A stretch of 64,000 nucleotides of DNA, taken from positions 62,001-126,000 of the forward strand of contig NZ_JAQIIO010000007.1 of the NCBI RefSeq assembly GCF_027891095.1, in the 5' to 3' direction. The notes beneath the pieces are model-generated. The model saw only the letters and a program-made list of their open reading frames with translations. It ran no database searches and had not been told where the DNA came from. The stretch's first letter is position 1. Each line of letters opens with the position of its first letter. This stretch comes from Aliiroseovarius salicola (GTDB taxonomy: Bacteria > Pseudomonadota > Alphaproteobacteria > Rhodobacterales > Rhodobacteraceae). Shown one piece after another: positions 43,092 through 51,601 of the stretch. The position numbers and the translations under genes were made by a program.

Positions 43092-44549
43092 ATGGGCATT
43101 TCAAGCTCAATGTACAACGCCCTGTCGGGATTAAACGCAGCATCCCGCGCGGCCACATTAGTGTCATCCAATGTCGCAAATGCCATGACAGAGGGATACG
43201 CGCCGCGTTCGCTTGAACTGTCTTCCCGCTCCCTCGCGGGGACCGGATCAGGTGTCTTCGTTGAAGGCGTGACGCGACATACCGATGATGTTCTTCTGGG
43301 GGATCGCCGCCTGAGCGATGCCATGGTCGGATATGACAGCACCAAAGCTGACTTTTTTAATAGTTTAGAGAGCTTGATCGGAACGCCCGATCAGCCCGGA
43401 TCATTGTCTGGTCGCATCGCCAGCCTCGACGCCGCCCTGATCGAAGCGGCAGCCCATCCGGAAAGCAATGCCAGGTTGTCTGCGGTGAATACTGCCGCGA
43501 ACAACATCACGGACCATCTCAATTCGACCTCCAAAGCAATCCAATCTGCGCGCTTGGAGGCAGATCAGGCGATTGCACATCAGGTGCAGAGGTTGAACAC
43601 AGGTCTAAAGCAAGTCGAAGAACTCAACGTTAAGATCCAGGAGGCGCAGGCGCGGGGAGTCGATCCGTCAGGCCTGATGGATCTGCGACAACAGACAATC
43701 GATGGTATTTCGCCAATCTTACCGCTCAAGCAGCTGCCCAGAGAGAACGGAAGGGTGGCGTTGATCACCACAGGCGGCGCCGTCGTTTTGGACGGAAAAG
43801 CGGCCCAATTCGAATTTACATCGGTCAATATGATCGTGCCCGAAATGACTCAGGCCAGCGGTGCACTTTCCGGTTTGAGTATGAATGGCCAATCGCTCCA
43901 AACCGGTGGTGAACGAAGCCCCATTGCCGGTGGATCACTGGCCGCGCAATTCGAAGTAAGAGACGAATTGGCGGGCGAGGCGCAGAAGCGCCTGGACGGA
44001 TTTTCGCGGGACCTGATTGAACGATTTGCAGATCCCGCATTGGATCCAACTCGGGCATCTGGTGAACCGGGATTCTTTACAGATAATGGCAGCAGTTTCG
44101 ATCCCACCTTTGAAATCGGGCTGTCGTCGCGCATTTCGGTCAATGCCGCAGTAGACCCCGCAAAAGGAGGGCAAACTCGGCGCATTCGGGACGGCCTTGG
44201 AGCAAGCGTGCCCGGCGCTGTTGGCAACGCACAGTTAATCAATGATCTAGCGGATGCTTTGGGAAAATCCAGGGTGCCGGCATCCGGAGGATATGGTGGA
44301 GCCGCCCGATCCTCTTCTGATTTGGCTGCCGACTTGTTGTCATCGGTCAGCGCTGATCTGGCCGATGCCGAAACGCAGCGCAGCTTTTCCATGTCCCAAT
44401 ACAACACCCTGAAACAGATGGAACTTTCGAAGGGTGTGGATACCGACGCAGAGATGCAGAAGCTGATGTTGATTGAACAAGCATTCGCGGCCAACGCGCG
44501 GGTCATCACTGTTGCGGATGAAATGATCCAAACACTCATGAGCATTTGA
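43092..44549 (+). CDS. flgK: Flagellar hook-associated protein 1
   Basis: A 485-residue hook-filament junction protein. The N-terminal segment has MYNALSGLNAASRAATLVSSNVANAMTEG (over two helices); the C-terminal helix has QRSFSMSQYNTLKQMELSKGVDTDAEMQKL and IEQAFAANARVITVADEM. Somewhat short for FlgK, with a reduced central domain. Thirty bases after flgE and followed by flgL, as in most alphaproteobacteria. Confidence 0.93.
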   Translation: MGISSSMYNALSGLNAASRAATLVSSNVANAMTEGYAPRSLELSSRSLAGTGSGVFVEGVTRHTDDVLLGDRRLSDAMVGYDSTKADFFNSLESLIGTPDQPGSLSGRIASLDAALIEAAAHPESNARLSAVNTAANNITDHLNSTSKAIQSARLEADQAIAHQVQRLNTGLKQVEELNVKIQEAQARGVDPSGLMDLRQQTIDGISPILPLKQLPRENGRVALITTGGAVVLDGKAAQFEFTSVNMIVPEMTQASGALSGLSMNGQSLQTGGERSPIAGGSLAAQFEVRDELAGEAQKRLDGFSRDLIERFADPALDPTRASGEPGFFTDNGSSFDPTFEIGLSSRISVNAAVDPAKGGQTRRIRDGLGASVPGAVGNAQLINDLADALGKSRVPASGGYGGAARSSSDLAADLLSSVSADLADAETQRSFSMSQYNTLKQMELSKGVDTDAEMQKLMLIEQAFAANARVITVADEMIQTLMSI

Positions 44550-44561
44550 TGGAGGCGGATG

Positions 44562-45569
44562 ATGTTTAGCACATTTGGAGATCTTGCCAGCACATTCCAT
44601 GCTCGCACATTCAGTGCGCAATTGAAGTCTAATATGACGCGGCTGGGGGGCGAGTTGACAACCGGACTCAAGGCGGACCTTTCGTCCGCCGTTTCTAGAG
44701 ATTTTGGCCCTCTGGCCAGTATCGAGCACAGTTTAAAAACACTTGAAGCCTACAGGACTGCCACCAACGAAGCTGCGACCATCGCCTCTGCGGCCCAGTT
44801 TTCGATGGGTGCCATTCAAACACAAAGCGAAGAACTCTACATGGGCATGATCTCAGCCAGCACCACCGGCAATGTCACCTTGATCGACACAACAGCCTTT
44901 GACGCCCGCCAAAAATTTATCGGAGCAGTATCGCAATTGAATACAAGTGCGATGGGCAGGACCTTGTTTGCAGGAGCAGCAACCGATGGTCCTGCGTTGA
45001 TGAGGGGCGAAGATATGCTGGACGCGATCAAGCTTGAGATTGCCGGTGCTGGTACCGCTGCCGATGTCTCCATGCGTATTGATACCTGGTTTGATGATCC
45101 TGCTGGAGGATTCGCGACCTCGGGATATCTTGGTGCTGATACGACTATGGGACCACTTCGACTGGGAAATGGTGAATCCGGTGAGATGGGTCTGCGGGCG
45201 GATGATCCCGCCATCAAAAATGTTCTCAAAGCCATGGTGAAATCCGCTGTGATTGCAGAGGGTGCTCTAAATGGGGATGTAGAGCAACAGACGCGTTTGG
45301 TGGAACAATCTTCGAACGAGCTGTTGAGCGCGAATGGTAAATTCACCGTGGCACGTGCCGCTGTTGGGAGCCTCGAAGCCCGTATCGAAGATGCGCAAAC
45401 CCGAAACGGCGCAGAAAAATCGTCGTTGGAGATATCGCGCAACGAGCTGCGTTCCGCAGATCCATATGATACAGCGGCGGAACTTCACGCAGTTCAGGGT
45501 CAGCTTGAAAGCCTTTATACGGTCACGGCTTTTCTTTCGAAACTTTCGTTCACGGATTATATGCGATGA
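44562..45569 (+). CDS. flgL: Flagellar hook-associated protein 3
   Basis: A 335-residue flagellin-like junction protein. Flagellin-type helices occur at both ends (RTFSAQLKSNMTRLGGELTTGLKADLS near the start in two parts; RIEDAQTRNGAEKSSLEISRNEL near the end). GGAGGCGG at 44551 fits the second ATG of the ATGATG start (44562) best. Its stop overlaps flgI (ATGA). Predicted substrate of type III export. Confidence 0.9.
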   Translation: MFSTFGDLASTFHARTFSAQLKSNMTRLGGELTTGLKADLSSAVSRDFGPLASIEHSLKTLEAYRTATNEAATIASAAQFSMGAIQTQSEELYMGMISASTTGNVTLIDTTAFDARQKFIGAVSQLNTSAMGRTLFAGAATDGPALMRGEDMLDAIKLEIAGAGTAADVSMRIDTWFDDPAGGFATSGYLGADTTMGPLRLGNGESGEMGLRADDPAIKNVLKAMVKSAVIAEGALNGDVEQQTRLVEQSSNELLSANGKFTVARAAVGSLEARIEDAQTRNGAEKSSLEISRNELRSADPYDTAAELHAVQGQLESLYTVTAFLSKLSFTDYMR

Positions 45570-46669
45570 AAACTCTGATCGCGGCGGTTGCTCTTTTTCT
45601 CATGCTGTTTGGGTCGGCGCTGGCCAATAGCATTCGTATCAAAGATTTGGTCGAATTTGATGGCGTGCGAGGGAATGACCTGATTGGGTATGGGCTTGTT
45701 GTCGGTCTGAATGGAACGGGGGACGGCATTCGCAATGCGCCGTTTACAGAAGATATCATGTCTAACATCCTCGAACGGCTTGGAGTGAATATCACGGGTG
45801 AGCAATTTCGACCCAAAAACGTTGCAGCGGTATTTGTGACTGCAACCCTTCCCCCGTTTGCACGATCCGGATCACGAATTGATGTCACTGTTTCTGCGAT
45901 TGGAGATGCGAAAAGCTTGCTTGGTGGCACTTTGATAATGACACCGCTGAACGCCGCCGATGGCGAGATTTATGCGGTCAGCCAAGGCACCGTAATTGCA
46001 GGGGGGGCTTCGGCCGAAGGTGAGGGTGCAGCTGTCATTCAAGGCGTTCCGACAAGTGGAGTAATTCCTTCAGGCGCTCGGGTCGAGCGTGAGTTGGAGT
46101 TCGATTTCACCAAACTGAAGTCGATCCGCCTGGCGTTGCGAACACCTGACTTTACGACGGCGGAACGTATTGAGAGTGCAATTAACCAAAATTTCGGTCG
46201 AGTGGTTTCACGGATGCTGGATAGTGGAACGGTGCTGGTGGACATTATGGCCACGAAGGCGCTTTCTCCGGCGCACGCGCTTGGTGATATTGAAAACTTA
46301 CGGGTAGCCCCAGAGCGCAAGGCAAGGGTTGTGGTTGATCAGAGGTCGGGAACCATAGTCATGGGAGAGGATGTTCGTATTAGCCGTGTAGCTGTTTCTC
46401 AGGGAAATCTGACACTTCGTATTCAGGAACAGCCACTGGTGGTGCAACCCAATCCATTTACAGATGGCGAAGCAATAGTGGTGCCGCGAACCGATGTCGC
46501 CATCCATGAAGAGCCGGGAACCGGCCTGGCGGAAGTCAGCGGAGGGACTTCTCTTTCAGAGGTAATTGCTGGTTTGAATGCGCTAGGCGTTTCGCCACGT
46601 GATATGATTGATATTCTTAAAAGTATTAAAGCCGCAGGAGCACTGCATGCAGATTTTGTGGTCAGGTGA
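45566..46669 (+). CDS. flgI: Flagellar P-ring protein FlgI
   Basis: A 367-residue periplasmic ring protein with a Sec signal peptide (about residues 1-20, ending SALA) and the family opening RIKDLVEFDGVRGNDLIGYGLVVGLNGTGD in two blocks. DFTTAERIESAINQNFG and GTIVMGEDVRISRVAVSQGNL lie further on. It forms the peptidoglycan-layer bushing around the rod with FlgA as chaperone. Last gene of the rightward flagellar run. Confidence 0.94.
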   Translation: MKTLIAAVALFLMLFGSALANSIRIKDLVEFDGVRGNDLIGYGLVVGLNGTGDGIRNAPFTEDIMSNILERLGVNITGEQFRPKNVAAVFVTATLPPFARSGSRIDVTVSAIGDAKSLLGGTLIMTPLNAADGEIYAVSQGTVIAGGASAEGEGAAVIQGVPTSGVIPSGARVERELEFDFTKLKSIRLALRTPDFTTAERIESAINQNFGRVVSRMLDSGTVLVDIMATKALSPAHALGDIENLRVAPERKARVVVDQRSGTIVMGEDVRISRVAVSQGNLTLRIQEQPLVVQPNPFTDGEAIVVPRTDVAIHEEPGTGLAEVSGGTSLSEVIAGLNALGVSPRDMIDILKSIKAAGALHADFVVR

Positions 46670-46937
46670 ACGCGCAACGCGGTATGGAAACTCTTTTCTT
46701 TCTCACTATCTCACCGCTTCCCGATATTGTTCCACATTGCGAAAATGGCCAAACTAAATACGCTGAAATACCGAGGCTTGAAGGATCCTCGATTGCTCTG
46801 GAGCAAACGCAGAAAGATCTTCAGCGGAAACATGCAGGCACAAATTCATTGATATAGCTTGTTGGGTATTTAATGCGAACGAGGTGCCAGGACTGCGCCA
46901 GCGTCAGTTTAACCCCACGATTAATTTGACGGGGCTT
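46670..46937. other. 268-base gap between flgI and fliL with no convincing gene
   Basis: The gap is AT-richer than its surroundings. A 63-codon frame starts with GTG at 46666 overlapping the flgI stop, but has no family features and is probably not translated. A weak CCCC/GGGG hairpin at 46913-46934 sits at the end of fliL. No piece of fliP, motA or another flagellar gene was recognised here. Confidence 0.4.
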
Positions 46938-47444
46938 TTACATATCTTGGCGAACAATGTCTGTAACCAAGACATCATATACCGCGCTACCCATGATTTT
47001 TGTGGCGACTTCTTCAAGCCCCATCCTCAGGCTTGAAAGCTTTACGGAATCGGTAAAAACTCCGTCGAATCCACCCAGATTTGCGTGATCAAAAAGCACC
47101 TGCAAGAACGCGTCCCGTAACTTCGGTTCCTTCTGATAAAACTCTTCACTGCTGCCAGCAGCGATTTCCAGACTGAGAGACAGGGCAACCAAAGATCGGA
47201 CCTGCCCTTGTCCCACGACGGGAATGACGAATTGATTGTTCATTTTCACGAAATCGCGGTTAAGGTTTTCTTCGGCATCATGAGCGCTTTCGGAATGTGG
47301 TGCGTTCGCAGCATGCGAGGAGCTTTCCAGCTCCCCACATGGATTGATCTCAACGATTTCGGGCTCGGGGCGCAACATGAACCCAGCGCCAGCACCTCCA
47401 CCTAAGCCAATGAACGCTAACAGGATTGGTAGTATTTTTCCCAT
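46938..47444 (-). CDS. fliL: Flagellar basal body-associated protein FliL
   Basis: A 168-residue single-pass protein. An N-terminal membrane helix (ILPILLAFIGLGGGAGAGFML) is followed by a short acidic linker and the periplasmic domain with FVIPVVGQGQVRSLVALSLSLEI, PKLRDAFLQVLFDHA and VLVTDIVRQDM. It supports stator function. The frame runs back to 47639 but the helix fixes the start at 47444. Thirteen bases after flgH; last gene of the leftward run. Confidence 0.88.
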   Translation of the reverse strand: MGKILPILLAFIGLGGGAGAGFMLRPEPEIVEINPCGELESSSHAANAPHSESAHDAEENLNRDFVKMNNQFVIPVVGQGQVRSLVALSLSLEIAAGSSEEFYQKEPKLRDAFLQVLFDHANLGGFDGVFTDSVKLSSLRMGLEEVATKIMGSAVYDVLVTDIVRQDM

Positions 47445-47457
47445 TTTAGTCTCCCGC

Positions 47458-48186
47458 TCAGAAGGGCAGAACAATATCTGCGATTTGCTGTCCAATGCGG
47501 GGTTGCTGGACATCCGAAATTGCTCCGCGACCACCATAGGAGATCCGGGCGGAAGCGATCTTGTCATAGGGGATTTCATTTTTGCGAGAGATATCTTCAG
47601 GCCGAACAAATCCCGTAACCAGCAGCTCACGCAGCTCATAGTTCACGCGAACCTCTTGTGTCCCTTGAATTTGCAATACCCCATTGGGCAAGGTTCCCGT
47701 TACGGTTGCCGCCACGCGAAGTTGCAGTTTTTCATTGCGCCGGATCGTGCCTTTTCCACCAGAAGAGCTGCTGGAGCTTAAATCCACGGATGACGCCATA
47801 GAGGCTCCATCGGGGAGAGATTTGTCAATATTCTGTGGGATTCCAAACAAGGATGGGATGGCCATTTTCTCCGATCCATCGCGGGATCGCGAAGAGTTGT
47901 TTGAGAACTCTGCCCGGTCGTTGATTTCGATGACCACAGTCAAAATATCTCCCGCTTGCTGTGCGCGTCGATCACCAAGCAAAGACTGCCTGCCGCGGCT
48001 CCAGGTGGATGCATGCGCGACTGGGGTGACTGCAAGCTTTTGCCGGGGCAAGGGTGTGGTTGCCATGGCTTGATGTTCCTGATTGATCTCAATCGGGCTT
48101 AAGGATGGTGCTTTGCCAACCTGTTCCAGACGGGAGCAGCCCGAGATTGTGGTTGCCAAGGTTAAAGAAATTACAAGGAGACGCAT
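47458..48186 (-). CDS. flgH: Flagellar L-ring lipoprotein FlgH
   Basis: A 242-residue outer-membrane lipoprotein. The signal peptide ends in a lipobox ISGC at residue 17. ILTVVIEINDRAEFSNNSSRSR and QGTQEVRVNYELRELLVTGFVRPEDI are family blocks, and QPRIGQQIADIVLPF ends the protein. It forms the L ring in the outer membrane. Confidence 0.93.
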   Translation of the reverse strand: MRLLVISLTLATTISGCSRLEQVGKAPSLSPIEINQEHQAMATTPLPRQKLAVTPVAHASTWSRGRQSLLGDRRAQQAGDILTVVIEINDRAEFSNNSSRSRDGSEKMAIPSLFGIPQNIDKSLPDGASMASSVDLSSSSSSGGKGTIRRNEKLQLRVAATVTGTLPNGVLQIQGTQEVRVNYELRELLVTGFVRPEDISRKNEIPYDKIASARISYGGRGAISDVQQPRIGQQIADIVLPF

Positions 48187-48194
48187 GTTTACCT

Positions 48195-48635
48195 CTAGGA
48201 TCCGGGAATCTGTGGTGGAGCGACAGTGACACTTCCGTCCGGGCGGACCGTGCCGGTGATGGTTGAACGTGAGGACAGATTCATGACGCGAATCCTGTCC
48301 CCCACCCCCCCGCGGGAAAGGGATCGACCCTCTGCTGCAATCTGCAGGCCCCCTGTGTTGTAAAGCAGACGGACAATCTGATTACGATCGATCAAAGCGG
48401 GTGGGCCAACATCTCCGATGCGAATGGGCCGCCCTGCATACAGCACCACCCGCGTTTCCATTCCCACCAGCTCGTCAACTGATATGTAAGAGCCGGGAAC
48501 ATCGCCGGGCGAGAGTTTCAGGTCGGCTTCGGTGAGCACGCTATGCGCCCGCATTGTCCTGCCAGCCAGCACCGTATCGGCATGGGCGGGCGGCGTTAAA
48601 ATCGCCAGAAAGATCGCGAACAGGTATTTCATCAC
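48195..48635 (-). CDS. flgA: P-ring assembly chaperone FlgA
   Basis: A 146-residue periplasmic protein with a signal peptide (about 1-18, ending AHA) and the SAF-type beta-clip domain (SVDELVGMETRVVLYAGRPI, then GGVGDRIRVMNLSSRSTITG). It lacks the extra N-terminal domain of enterobacterial FlgA, as in other alphaproteobacteria. Its start overlaps the flgG stop. Confidence 0.9.
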   Translation of the reverse strand: MMKYLFAIFLAILTPPAHADTVLAGRTMRAHSVLTEADLKLSPGDVPGSYISVDELVGMETRVVLYAGRPIRIGDVGPPALIDRNQIVRLLYNTGGLQIAAEGRSLSRGGVGDRIRVMNLSSRSTITGTVRPDGSVTVAPPQIPGS

Positions 48636-49417
48636 CGCACCTGTGTTGTTGCCGCGAGCATCTGGTCGGCTGCGGTGATAACCTTGGAATTGAGTTCATA
48701 ACCACGCTGCGCAGAGATCAACTCGGTCACCTCGCGAACAGCATCGACGCTGCTGCTTTCCAGATAGCTCTGTCGAATGGTTCCAAGACCGTCTTCTCCT
48801 GGGACTGATGTCAGGGGAGCACCCGAGGCGGTGGTTTCCAGATACAAATTGGAGCCAATCGCCTCCAGACCTTTCTCATTCGTAAATCCAGTCAGTGTGA
48901 ACGCACCTGCGAGTTCTGGTTCCACCACGTCCTTGAAATAGACGTAGACCTCGCCTTGAGCGTTGATGGAAATGGAGCGGGCGTCATTCGGTATGGTGAT
49001 TCCCGGCGCAACAGGATGGCCGTCAGAATTCACGATTTGCCCATCTGGAGAAAGCTTCAACGCCCCATCCCGTGTATAGGCGGATACCCCTGACGGCAGG
49101 GTAACTTCGATGTAACCTTTGCCCTCAATCGCAATATCAAGCTCGCCTCCCGTTTGGGACAAGCTGCCCTGCTGTACTATCATTGTAACCGAAGAGGGGC
49201 GCACCCCCAGTCCAAGTTGGACACCGGTCGGAAGTACAGTGCCGTCCGAAGCGGCGATGGTGCCCGGACGTGAAGATTGTTGATAATGTAGATCGGCAAA
49301 CTCGGCACGGCGCGCGTTGTAGCCGGTGGTATTCATGTTAGCGAGGTTGTTTGAAATGGTTTCAACCCGCATTTGTTGGGCCAACATTCCTGTGGCGGCG
49401 ATTTGCAAAGAACGCAT
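48632..49417 (-). CDS. flgG: Distal rod protein FlgG
   Basis: A 261-residue rod protein. N-terminal MRSLQIAATGMLAQQMRVETISNNLANMNTTGY (in blocks) and C-terminal SSVDAVREVTELISAQRGYELNSKVI are diagnostic. It forms the distal rod that crosses the periplasm. Its stop overlaps flgA by four bases. Confidence 0.95.
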   Translation of the reverse strand: MRSLQIAATGMLAQQMRVETISNNLANMNTTGYNARRAEFADLHYQQSSRPGTIAASDGTVLPTGVQLGLGVRPSSVTMIVQQGSLSQTGGELDIAIEGKGYIEVTLPSGVSAYTRDGALKLSPDGQIVNSDGHPVAPGITIPNDARSISINAQGEVYVYFKDVVEPELAGAFTLTGFTNEKGLEAIGSNLYLETTASGAPLTSVPGEDGLGTIRQSYLESSSVDAVREVTELISAQRGYELNSKVITAADQMLAATTQVR

Positions 49418-49426
49418 GTTACCTCC

Positions 49427-50146
49427 TTACTTCACGACAGTTTTGAGGACAGCGCGGATGCGTTCATCCTCTTTTTCCATGAAGTTCTGGCCCAACTCAT
49501 AGCTGCGCTGAACTTCGATTATACGGCTGATTTCCTGGATGGGATTGACGTTTGAACCTTCGACAAACCCCTGCAAAATGGTCGCGCCTTCCAGCACGGG
49601 TTCCGTTCCGCCGGGCGCAGAAAATCGCACACCTTCTTGATGCTTCAAATCATTCACATCGGTTGGTAGGAACAAGCCGATCTGCGTAAGTGGTCGCCCA
49701 TCAGCGGAGAGCGTGCCGTCAACAGCCAGCGAGATGGACTTTGCGTCCGGCGGGGCGAATATTGGGGCGCCACCTGCATCCAGAAGGCGCAGTCCGTCAG
49801 CCGTAACAAGCTCTCCCTCCGAGGAGGGGGTAAAGCTGCCAGCCCGGGTCAACAGGGGGCCGTCGGCTCCTTCGAGCATAAAGAACCCATCGCCTTCGAT
49901 AGCGAAATCAAATGTGCCGTTGGTTTGGGTCAGCGCGCCTTGCTGCAGGTCGATCAGGCGTGCATTGGCCGCTCCCATCGACAAACTGTCATCCCCGGCT
50001 GAAAGCTTTTGAATAAATTCTGAGAAGACAATGCCTTCTCGGCGATACCCGCTCGTCGAGGCGTTCGCTATGTTGTTGGCAACGCTCTGCATTTCACGCA
50101 TGAGGCCAGATTGGCGGGTGAGGGATGTGTAGCCGATGTTGTCCAT
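49427..50146 (-). CDS. flgF: Proximal rod protein FlgF
   Basis: A 239-residue rod protein, paralogous to FlgG: GYTSLTRQSGLMREMQSVAN, then NASTSGYRREG, and C-terminal SNVNPIQEISRIIEVQRSYELGQ. The ATG at 50146 is preferred over an upstream in-frame one inside the fliQ stop region. Part of the leftward rod-ring operon. Confidence 0.93.
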   Translation of the reverse strand: MDNIGYTSLTRQSGLMREMQSVANNIANASTSGYRREGIVFSEFIQKLSAGDDSLSMGAANARLIDLQQGALTQTNGTFDFAIEGDGFFMLEGADGPLLTRAGSFTPSSEGELVTADGLRLLDAGGAPIFAPPDAKSISLAVDGTLSADGRPLTQIGLFLPTDVNDLKHQEGVRFSAPGGTEPVLEGATILQGFVEGSNVNPIQEISRIIEVQRSYELGQNFMEKEDERIRAVLKTVVK

Positions 50147-50147
50147 G

Positions 50148-50417
50148 TCAGCTGCCCGCAATCAGTGGGATGATTTGGTTCTGGAAAAAGCCGGTCAACG
50201 TTTCAGTCATGAAACTCATGGACACCCAGAACACGATGAGAATGGCCGCGAGTTTGGGCACAAAAGTCAGGGTCATTTCCTGGATCGAAGTTAGCGCCTG
50301 AAACAAACCGACAACGACGCCTGCGACCAGTGCAACCGCCAAAATGGGAGTGGAGATCAGCACGGCATTCCACAATCCTGCCCGCAAAGTGTCGTAGAAG
50401 ATCACATCGTTCATCAT
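50148..50417 (-). CDS. fliQ: Flagellar export gate protein FliQ
   Basis: An 89-residue protein with two membrane helices (about 15-40 and 55-78), IFYDTLRAGLWNAVLISTPI, QALTSIQEMTLTFVPKLAAI. It is one of three gate components; fliP and fliR are not in this window. Start overlaps fliE stop by four bases. Confidence 0.93.
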   Translation of the reverse strand: MMNDVIFYDTLRAGLWNAVLISTPILAVALVAGVVVGLFQALTSIQEMTLTFVPKLAAILIVFWVSMSFMTETLTGFFQNQIIPLIAGS

Positions 50418-50704
50418 ACCGGCATCCTCAAAATCTCCTGATATGCCTCGACGACTTTGTCGCGAATGGTAACTGCTGTTTCCACGGCCAGTTCCGTCTG
50501 CGCCAATGCTTGAACCAATGCGTGCGGATCGGCGTTGCCAGACATGGCAGCCACCGCAGTTTGTTCACCTTGTTTGACCGCGGCGGCAAAGTCGTTTGCC
50601 AAATTGGCGAAACTATCCGCCGCACCTTCCGCCCGCGCCTTTGGCTGCGTGGCTGGACGGGTGGCGGCGTAGCCTTGAGCCGCGATAGAGGATTTAACAT
50701 CCAT
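50414..50704 (-). CDS. fliE: Flagellar hook-basal body protein FliE
   Basis: A 96-residue adaptor between the MS ring or gate and the rod. SFANLANDFAAAVKQGEQTAVAAM and LAQTELAVETAVTIRDKVVEAYQEILRMPV (in blocks) match FliE. Ten bases after flgC; overlaps fliQ. Confidence 0.92.
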   Translation of the reverse strand: MDVKSSIAAQGYAATRPATQPKARAEGAADSFANLANDFAAAVKQGEQTAVAAMSGNADPHALVQALAQTELAVETAVTIRDKVVEAYQEILRMPV

Positions 50705-50715
50705 TCTGGAGTCTC

Positions 50716-51108
50716 CTATCTGCGTAGAAGTTCGAGCAGGCCTTTGGACATTTGCTTGGCCTGATCGAACATTTTGAGGTTCGCCTCATAGCTGCGCTGC
50801 GCTTCGCGCGCGTCAGCGATTTCGACCACCAGATTGACGTTCGAGCCGTCGTAGTAGCCTTTCTCATTTGCCATCGGATGGGACGGATCGTAGATGGCAG
50901 GCAAAGTGGTTTGATCGAGTTGCACCCGACCTGTTTCCACCAGCCCAGTGGTGCGACCACTTTCAACAATCTCGTTGAAGGAGACCGATTTACGCCGATA
51001 TCCGGGCGTATCAGCGTTCGCGATGTTTTCGGATACATGGCGCAATCGTGCGGCTTGGCTTTTCATGCCAGAGGCCGCAGCTGCAACTGAGTTTCTCAGA
51101 TCACTCAT
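50716..51108 (-). CDS. flgC: Proximal rod protein FlgC
   Basis: A 130-residue rod protein: SQAARLRHVSENIANADTPGYRRK at the N-terminus and YDGSNVNLVVEIADAREAQRSYEANLKMF near the C-terminus (in blocks). Nine bases after flgB. Confidence 0.94.
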   Translation of the reverse strand: MSDLRNSVAAAASGMKSQAARLRHVSENIANADTPGYRRKSVSFNEIVESGRTTGLVETGRVQLDQTTLPAIYDPSHPMANEKGYYDGSNVNLVVEIADAREAQRSYEANLKMFDQAKQMSKGLLELLRR

Positions 51109-51117
51109 GGCGCCCCC

Positions 51118-51513
51118 CTACTTTCGACCGACCGAAGCCCGCATGATGTTCATCGAGCTTCTGTAGATGGCGAGGGCAAGGTCATGATCGCGCTTCGCTT
51201 CTGCGGACGCCATCATTTCCAGTTCCAGAGAGACTGAATTGCCATTCGGTGAAGTCGCCCCCTTGCGATGCACGACTTCGGCTTGCGAAGTGGTCTTTCC
51301 TTCAACAGATGCCAAACTATGGCCAGCACGCGTGGAGCGCATCTTGGTCGTCCGACCTGACATGTCATAACTGTTGGAAAAAGTGTCGAGATCCCGGGCG
51401 CGGTAGCCCGGTGTATCTGCATTTGCAACATTCTGTGCAATGGTCGACTGACGAGCTGCGGCATGTTGTGCCAGGCCTTGGCTCATCCGGAAAATATCCA
51501 ATTTATCGAACAT
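51118..51513 (-). CDS. flgB: Proximal rod protein FlgB
   Basis: A 131-residue rod protein. The N-terminus has FRMSQGLAQHAAARQSTIAQ and NVANADTPGYRARDL; the C-terminus has ASAEAKRDHDLALAIYRSSMNIM. The start at MFDKL is chosen over an in-frame one nine codons upstream. First gene of the leftward operon flgB-flgC-fliE-fliQ-flgF-flgG-flgA-flgH-fliL. Confidence 0.92.
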   Translation of the reverse strand: MFDKLDIFRMSQGLAQHAAARQSTIAQNVANADTPGYRARDLDTFSNSYDMSGRTTKMRSTRAGHSLASVEGKTTSQAEVVHRKGATSPNGNSVSLELEMMASAEAKRDHDLALAIYRSSMNIMRASVGRK

Positions 51514-51536
51514 CGGGGCTTCTCCCTCGATTGGCT

Positions 51537-51553
51537 TCAACTAAGGCTTAACC
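51537..51553 (+). promoter_or_regulatory. CtrA-like site between flgB and fliI
   Basis: TCAA-CTAAGGC-TTAACC, one mismatch from the CtrA consensus, midway between the divergent flgB and fliI starts. It could serve both. Confidence 0.45.
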
Positions 51554-51601
51554 CTGATTCCTTTAAAAACAGTTTCACGACCCAATAATCAGGAGGACGC
51601 C

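Noticed and set aside
46666-46857. A 63-codon frame overlapping the flgI stop with a GTG start
   Set aside because: Coupled translation is conceivable, but the sequence has no flagellar or other family features and its composition changes to AT-rich spacer.
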